NCBI GenBank assembly: GCA_022376465.1
Contig: JACDTU010000007.1
Span: 558,001 to 622,000 of the forward strand
DNA length: 64,000 nt
DNA from: Cubamyces lactineus
Taxonomy: Eukaryota; Basidiomycota; Agaricomycetes; Polyporales; Polyporaceae
Reading direction: 5' to 3'
Below are positions 58,403-64,000 of the stretch, piece after piece. The notes under the pieces are model-generated. The model searched no databases, was not told the DNA's origin, and saw only the letters and a program-made list of their open reading frames with translations. Positions within the stretch are counted from its first letter, which is position 1. Every line of letters begins with the position of its first letter. The position numbers and the translations under genes are program-made.

Positions 58403-61113
58403 ATGTCGCAGTCACCCCTTGAGCTCGCAGAACCCAGACGGGTCACTATCACCAATTCTCAGGACTCGGTCAACAGGTCCGAGACTGGCAGTGTTACCAT
58501 CAACGAACCCTCTAGACCCCCCACCGTGAGGGAGGATGCGGATGCGGTCGCTGCTGTACCCACACAACCGCCCATCGAGGAAGTGGTGCATGACTTCCCA
58601 GAGGGCGGGCTAGCGGGATGGTTGACCGTCTTCGGAGCGTACGTGCTAGTCTATTCATGGTCTCATCAACGTCTATGTGAACGCTCACGCGGAGTTTAGC
58701 TTCTTGATTCAAATGTGTGGCTTCGGGTGAGTAGGTGGAGACAGTGCGGCCGTGCCTTGGCTCATGTTGGCTTCGCAGATACACGGGTTCATTTGGAGTG
58801 TACCAAGGTGAGCCCAGCTCCGCACCGGTAGAAGTCGCGATGCTCAATCGAAGCGGCAGATTACTACGGGCGCGTGTACCTCAGCAATGAATCGTCTTCC
58901 GCAATTTCGTACGTAATCCGTCGTTCTGGGAATTTTTGCGCGGCTATGTCTGACATGATTCTCCAGTTGGATAGGCAGCATCAACGCATACCTTGTGATC
59001 GCATTGGGGCTCATAGCAGGCCGCTTGTACGACCGTGGATACTTGTGAGTGATCATTTCATATTTTGTGTCTTGTGCGCCTTGTGTGTGAGTCGGAATTG
59101 AGCGCCGATCGGGCGGAGGTAGGCAGGAATAATACAATTCTGTTACCGCCGCCCAGTCGCGCGCTACTGTGTCCGCTTGTCCGCATATATCCACCTTCTC
59201 GGTCCTAGGCAAATGCTGCGGAGTATGGAAGCCGGCGATTCATTTGTATCATAGAGCAAGCCTCTTGGCCGGTAGCGTGCATTCTGGTCCCAGGACTCTT
59301 CGTTCTATTGATCATCATGCGTCGCCTTGGATTGAGCACTATATCCGCAGGCCATTCCCTGGGACCGTCGGAAGCAAGCGGCTATCGTGGCGGTGGGCTC
59401 CGCACACGTATCATAATCTTCGCAGGTCTTAGCATGCCCCGGGGCGACTGCGAGAGAAGGTTTACGGTCGACGCTGCACTCGTGCAGGCCGTAAAATCCC
59501 CGTCTTACATGCGGGATCAGATCTGATGCGCGACGGTGCTCGGCGTGAACCCGTCCAGCGCTTTGATGCGACATGCTCCGTATCTACCGATACTGACCGC
59601 TTTTCGACAGCTATTGGCTGTTGTTTGCAGGGTCACTCCTGCAAGCTGTTTCCGTGTTCATGCTCTCTCTGGCGAAGCCCGGCCAATACTACCAGGTACG
59701 CAACTATCCGTTCAAGCGCCATAATCCGACTATTCATCCGCATATATGCAGGTCTTCCTGGCCCAGGGAGTCGGTATGGGCATCGGCGGAGGGATGATGT
59801 ACATCCCGAGCGTGGCCGTCGTCTCGCAGTACTTCCAAAAGCGGCGCGCGCTCGCGATGACCATCGTCGCGTCCGGCTCGTCGCTCGGGGCGATCGTGCA
59901 CCCGATCATGCTCAACAACACGCTCGACCGCCTCGGGTTCGCGAAGGCTGCGCGGGCGAACGCGGGCCTGATCACGGGCTTGCTGCTCATCTCGTGCTTG
60001 ACCATGCGCACGAGGACGCTGAAGCTGCAGCAATCGCCGAAGCTGTGGTCTTCGGCGAAGCGGTTCGTCCAGGACGGCCCGATCATGTTCGCTGCGATCG
60101 GGTACGTCTCTCGGTTCAGAGTGCGAGCATGGGGTGTGTCGGTAACTGACCGGGGCGGCTTGTAGTATGACTGTCTTTGCGATGGGCTTCTACTTTCCGC
60201 TGTTTTACATTCAGTCGGACGCGGTCTCTCACGGGCTTTCCAAGACGTTCTCCTTCTACTCGGTCGGTAGTTTCTAGCCGTCTCTCTTGCTCTGACTCAC
60301 TTCGTGTCACAGCTTGTCATCCTCAACGCGTGCAGTTTCTTGGGCCGTCTCTCACCGGGCTTCGTGGCCAACCGGCTGGGAGTGGCGAACATCACCGTCG
60401 TTTCGACCTTCATCTGTTCGGTCCTCATCCTCGGCATGATCGGCCTAGGAAGTGTTGCGAGCGTCGTGGTTATTGGCGTCATCTACGGTTTCTTCGCCGG
60501 CACATGTGCGTCACCTCTTCTCTTGTGGGTGACTCAGACGGGCCAGTGTGCTGCGCCCTGGGTCACCTGTCGGTTCGTCGAATGTGTGAGCGGTTGCTGA
60601 CGGACACTGGTATGCTTACACGACAGATATTGCGATGCTTGCGCCTTTGATCGCACACCTGACGGACGATATGTCAGAGCTGGGGTAAGCGGCGCACGAT
60701 CCATGTGCCTCGTCTAATTCTGGAATGCTGATCAGAAATTGTACGACAGAGCTCGGTTGGGCATCGCATTTGGAGTGTGCGGTAGGTCCTTCTCTTGACT
60801 TGCTTCGTATTCTTAGCATCTGATATGTTTGACCGCAGGTTTCGGTACTCTCACGGGTACTCCCATCGACGGAGCGCTACTCACCAGCCAAAATATCTGG
60901 TGGCGACCGGCACTGTTCAGTGGAGTACGTACCAGTCCTTCTCATCGCGATGCGTCCGCTAACTGATCTCTCACCCCCACCCATCCCCTCTCTCGCTGTA
61001 CGACACAGATCATGGCATTCCTCGGCTTCTTCAGCTTCTCGACCTCCATCATCCTGCAGAAACGCCGCACGCGCATCCGGAAGCAGCGGCAGGGAAAGAC
61101 CGAGAAAGCGTGA
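58403..61113 (+). CDS. MFS transporter, monocarboxylate permease type (Mch/MCT family)
   Basis: Thirteen exons sum to 1425 bases and 474 residues: 58403-58638, 58700-58726, 58779-58807, 58860-58908, 58967-59044, 59611-59695, 59752-60101, 60166-60262, 60313-60505, 60627-60684, 60750-60781, 60839-60924 and 61009-61113. The N-terminal 60 residues are cytosolic and acidic. The first helix carries the MCT-like motif FPEGGLAGWLTVFGAFLIQMCGFGYTGSFGVYQDYY. Later helices show WIGSINAYLVIALGLIAGRLYDRGYF, YWLLFAGSLLQAVSVFML, VGMGIGGGMMYIPSVAVVSQYFQKRRALAM, ASGSSLGAIVHPIML, SLVILNACSFLGRLSPGFVANRLG and GARLGIAFGVCGFGTLTGTPIDGALL. Twelve membrane helices are expected, for proton-linked monocarboxylate or related solute transport at the plasma membrane or vacuole. 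The intron 59045-59610 is 566 bases, ten times the local norm. The substrate cannot be told. Confidence 0.92.
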
Positions 61114-61717
61114 TCTCACAGCACACCGCACGCACAGCCCGACTCCCACTACGACTCCGACCATTCTGAACCAAAGCACATCTGCACATCTGCACACCGA
61201 CACCGTCATTGCGGACAGGATGATATGTATGTACGCTAACTTATGTGCGCGCGCGGACGTGGCCCGGAGATGCGCGCCGCATCCTTGCATCGGAGGGGGT
61301 GGGTTTCCCCCCTTATGATGCTGGATGCTATAGAACGACGCACCGACGACCATCGTCCTTAGATCACGAGCATGCCATATTATATGTTGCGGATACGTTA
61401 CTCCTCCTGCTACTCGAGTCTGCACCCCTCACGTACGTGTACATAGCCTCTCCCCTAGTCCACATGCTCTCGCTCTCGATGTTTTGTTTCTTCCACTTTC
61501 TCTGTTCCTTCTTGCATCATCGTCCATCGTCGCATAAACACCCACGTTTTCCGTCTCTCCGTCATCGTCATCAACAGACAGCATGTATTATAGTATCGCC
61601 CCGAGCAGCTAAAAATCGTAGACGTGATCGAATCGTCAATAATAGCATAGTTGCAGTGACTACTAGTGTACTTTGTGAGCTCCCCTTCGCGACCTTACCA
61701 CGACTCCTGTTGTAAGA
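61114..61717. other. Intergenic region between convergent genes
   Basis: About 600 bases between the stops of the MFS transporter (+) and the Mtf2-like gene (-), so two 3' UTRs back to back. It is T/C-rich in places (61440-61560). I see no ORF with motifs, RNA gene or repeat. Confidence 0.55.
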
Positions 61718-63252
61718 TTAAACATGGATCTTCGACAGCGCGTTTATCAGTCTCTCCCCGGCGCTCTGGCCAGTTGCGACGGTCTGGGTCATCCCCATGT
61801 CAGGCCTCAACGGCTGCCTCCTGCCGACCTCGAGCGCCTTCTGCTTCCAGCCCTGTTCGATGTGCGCCCTCTGCCTCTTCCTCTTGTCCTTCCTGTCATT
61901 GGCCGCAGCGTCCCAGTCGCTTTCACGGTTCCTGTCCCGGCCCCGTTCACGTTCGCTATCACGTCCGCCATCGATGCTTGCGCTGGCGCTCGCATTCGCA
62001 CGGCGCGACGCAGGCTTGCCGACGATGGTGAGGCGCTCAAGGCGAGTGACAAGGTCGCGGACCTCGCCCGAGTCAGGCGCGCTATCCTCCTGCCAAACAG
62101 TGCGCGCGCCGACCTCGCTGCGGATGCCCTCGGCGAGGAGGCGCGTGCGGGAGTCGAGCTCGATGCCGTTGACGCGCATCTCCTCGAGGGCGTCGACGAC
62201 GCCGCGGAGGTCGCGGAAGCAGCGCCAGCGCGTCTCGATGAGCTCGTTGTACGCGGGCGTCGTGCAGCCGAAGACGAAGGACGCGATGGAGAGGTGCCGC
62301 GCGTGGTCGAACATGGACAGCGCGAGGTGCGGGTCTTTGTACTTGTCCCGGAAGGTGCGCATGAGCGCGGAGAGGAGGTGCGGGTAGGACGAGGGCTGGA
62401 GCTGGAGCGGGGGGCTCTCGTTCTCTTTTGGCGGCTGTTCAGAGGTGGTGGAAGCCGAGGCTTCTTGAGAGCCGGACGATGATGCATCCTTGGCGTCGGC
62501 GGCGACTGACTCCTGCAGTACGGGGCGGGCTGCGCGCTCGTACCGCTGAGACTCACCAAAGACCTCCCGCATGGCCCAGTCCAGCAACTGCGCATCGGTC
62601 TCGCACAGCTCCATTTCCTCCTTCTTCCTATCGAGCTCCTGGTCCGCCTCCGTCGTCCACCGTAGCCGCTGCGAGTGCGAGCGCAGCTTCGAGTAGACGT
62701 TGTTCATCGTCGTCGGCCGGCGCGGACGCCCGAGGCCGACGCTGCCCGTGGCAGAAGTGCCTTGCATGGTCGTCTTCTCGAAGATCTCGGCGAACATGTT
62801 GTCGATGGTCTGCATCTCGCTCGCCGTCGCAGCCTGGGCCCGGACGGTCTTGCTCGAGCGGGCGGCGACGTTCATGAGCTTGAACGATCGGGGGTTGACG
62901 GGCGTGGGTGGGGGTGCGGCGTCCTTCTTGATGTCTTCGAAGACATTGTCCCAGGTGGAGGCGAATGGAGAGAAGATGGATTGTGCGGAGCGCTCTGTAT
63001 GTGAGCTGTCTCTGCGAAAAGAGGTGAGCGCTCATGCATGTGAGAAGGCGGAGAGACAGACGTACGTGGTGGTTGAATACGCCCTGCTGCTACTTGGATC
63101 CTGCACAAATGCGCCCCTTACATTCGACAAAGATGCTGCATGGCACCTAGGTTAGGAAGGGCATGATCGTGTGCAACGCTAGCTCACATACCTGCAAGGC
63201 ACCGGCCACCTGCACACGGGCACACTTTCGCCAAGGAATTGCGAGCCAGCAT
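61718..63252 (-). CDS. Mitochondrial Mtf2-like protein
   Basis: Three exons, 63252-63192, 63135-63066 and 63011-61718, sum to 1425 bases and 474 residues. The N-terminus (MLARNSLAKVCPCAGGRC... RAYSTT) is basic and Ser/Ala-rich and ends with the RAYS cleavage-like motif, a convincing mitochondrial presequence; two introns lie inside or just after it. The mature part has FSPFASTWDNVFEDIKKD, TIDNMFAEIFEK, MNNVYSKLR, and a conserved helical C-terminal domain (YPHLLSALMRTFRDKYKDPHLALSMFDHARHLSIASFVFGCTTPAYNELIETRWRCFRDLRGVVDALEEMRVNGIELDSRTR). This matches the Mtf2-like C-terminal domain; yeast Mtf2 (Nam1) is involved in mitochondrial RNA processing and translation coupling. The last 90 residues are charged (Arg/Asp/Lys) and probably disordered. 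Several large open frames on the other strand are shadows of this GC-rich exon. Confidence 0.85.
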
Positions 63253-64000
63253 TTGGAGAATCAATCGGCTGGATATAGGCAAATGGGCGTGCAGAAAGAC
63301 AAAGAGTCGCAGACAGACACACGTGCGACGAACGATGGCGGATGTGGAGTGCGACGAGGAGGAGGAGGAGGAGGAGGAGGAGGAGGGGGAACTATATTTG
63401 AGCAGACGCTAGCCTAATGCCTCAATGGTCACACGGCCCCTCTACGTTACATGATTGTACTACGTGTGACCTTCAGCTAGACCGTCTACCATGGGACCAA
63501 TACTTAGATGTTAACCCACTCGCAAGCTCGATCACTTCGCCGTGGTATCGCGCTACGGTGTTGTGTGTGTGCGGAATGTGTCCATGTACGAGGGCGTGCC
63601 AATCGGGGGAGAAAAAAACCATCTGTATGGATAAAATGTGCCCCTACCATCGCCCTCTCTCGTCTGTCACTTCTACATAGACACCGTTGGTGATACTGAG
63701 GCAGGGTGCAAGACATGATGCACACCTATGCTCCGCCCAGGAGCAGGGAGAGCGCTACGGTAGCGGTGCGGGGGCTCGTGCGCTACCCGCTAGTGGGGAT
63801 AGGCAATCCCTGCGGCCTCTGTATTATTTGTTCTTGTTTGTGATTTCCACTGGCGCTCCAGGAATGTGGTAGTAGGATGGCACTTCAATGTCTAAGCTCA
63901 GTAAGAAGGTGCGTGCACCTCGGATGCAACGGAATGCATGCCTATCCATGCCATAAGTGGATTTACAGAAGGAATTTTGGAAGCGATGGCGGAGACCTTA
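63253..64000. other. Window end, intergenic, with a GGA microsatellite
   Basis: About 750 bases upstream of the Mtf2-like gene. They hold its promoter and a perfect GAG/GGA repeat (separate entry). The remaining sequence to the window end shows only short frames without motifs. Confidence 0.5.
63355..63388 (+). repeat. (GGA)n microsatellite
   Basis: About ten uninterrupted GAG/GGA triplets followed by a short G run, roughly 105 bases upstream of the Mtf2-like start codon. On the gene's coding strand it reads as a (TCC)n pyrimidine tract, common in fungal promoters. Confidence 0.85.

Noticed and set aside
61724..62595. Large frames on the plus strand (252 and 196 codons) and an alternative minus-strand frame (262 codons)
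   Set aside because: All overlap the Mtf2-like exon, which has recognisable family motifs, a presequence and consistent splicing. The others are low-complexity Arg/Ala/Ser products of GC-rich DNA.
1..64000. CRISPR arrays, insertion sequences, biosynthetic gene clusters
   Set aside because: I looked for regularly spaced repeats, transposase or reverse transcriptase motifs, and grouped NRPS/PKS/terpene/P450 genes. None is present.

Overview
The window is nuclear DNA of a basidiomycete fungus, most likely an Agaricomycete of the polypore type. The evidence is dense short introns of about 50-70 bp with GT..AG ends, a DUF6533 membrane protein, an Agaricomycete-style F-box protein, a multidomain EF-hand/ZZ protein family I know only from Agaricomycetes, and a GC-rich background. 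I see no prokaryotic, viral or plasmid signal. I support 18 protein-coding genes, one tRNA gene, one weak small ORF and several low-complexity tracts. Splice sites were read by eye. For ten of the genes the spliced exons sum to a whole number of codons (QOR 338 aa, DUF218 365, ATG5 349, peroxin 569, ankyrin 1244, dynamitin 445, F-box 636, asparaginase 397, MFS 474, Mtf2-like 474).

Layout. 1-13 kb is a compact housekeeping block: the C-terminal part of a Tom1/HUWE1-type HECT ubiquitin ligase (+), a quinone oxidoreductase-like MDR protein (+), a DUF6533 membrane protein (-), a DUF218 membrane-anchored protein (-), a multi-pass membrane protein (-), and divergently from it ATG5 (+). 13-23 kb holds EF-hand/ZZ paralog 1 (-), a CECR5-type mitochondrial HAD phosphatase (-), and divergently from that a DysF-domain peroxin (+). 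23-29.8 kb is gene-poor, with strong strand asymmetry and a 19-G homopolymer. 29.8-33.7 kb is a very long ankyrin-repeat protein (+). 35-39.5 kb is EF-hand/ZZ paralog 2 (-). Then come an intron-containing tRNA-Ser(GCU), dynamitin (dynactin p50), an F-box protein (all +) and a single-pass surface protein (-). 48.4-52.9 kb is EF-hand/ZZ paralog 3 (-). 53-56.5 kb is gene-poor. 56.5-63.3 kb carries an isoaspartyl peptidase/asparaginase (+), a monocarboxylate-type MFS transporter (+) and a mitochondrial Mtf2-like protein (-).

The genes do not form a pathway: there is no biosynthetic cluster and no operon logic. The organising feature is the three same-strand EF-hand/ZZ paralogs spread over 40 kb between unrelated conserved genes. 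Each has a long helical N-terminal region, one canonical EF-hand, a beta-rich segment, two zinc-finger modules and a C-terminal coiled coil. They are the best candidates here for an undescribed system.
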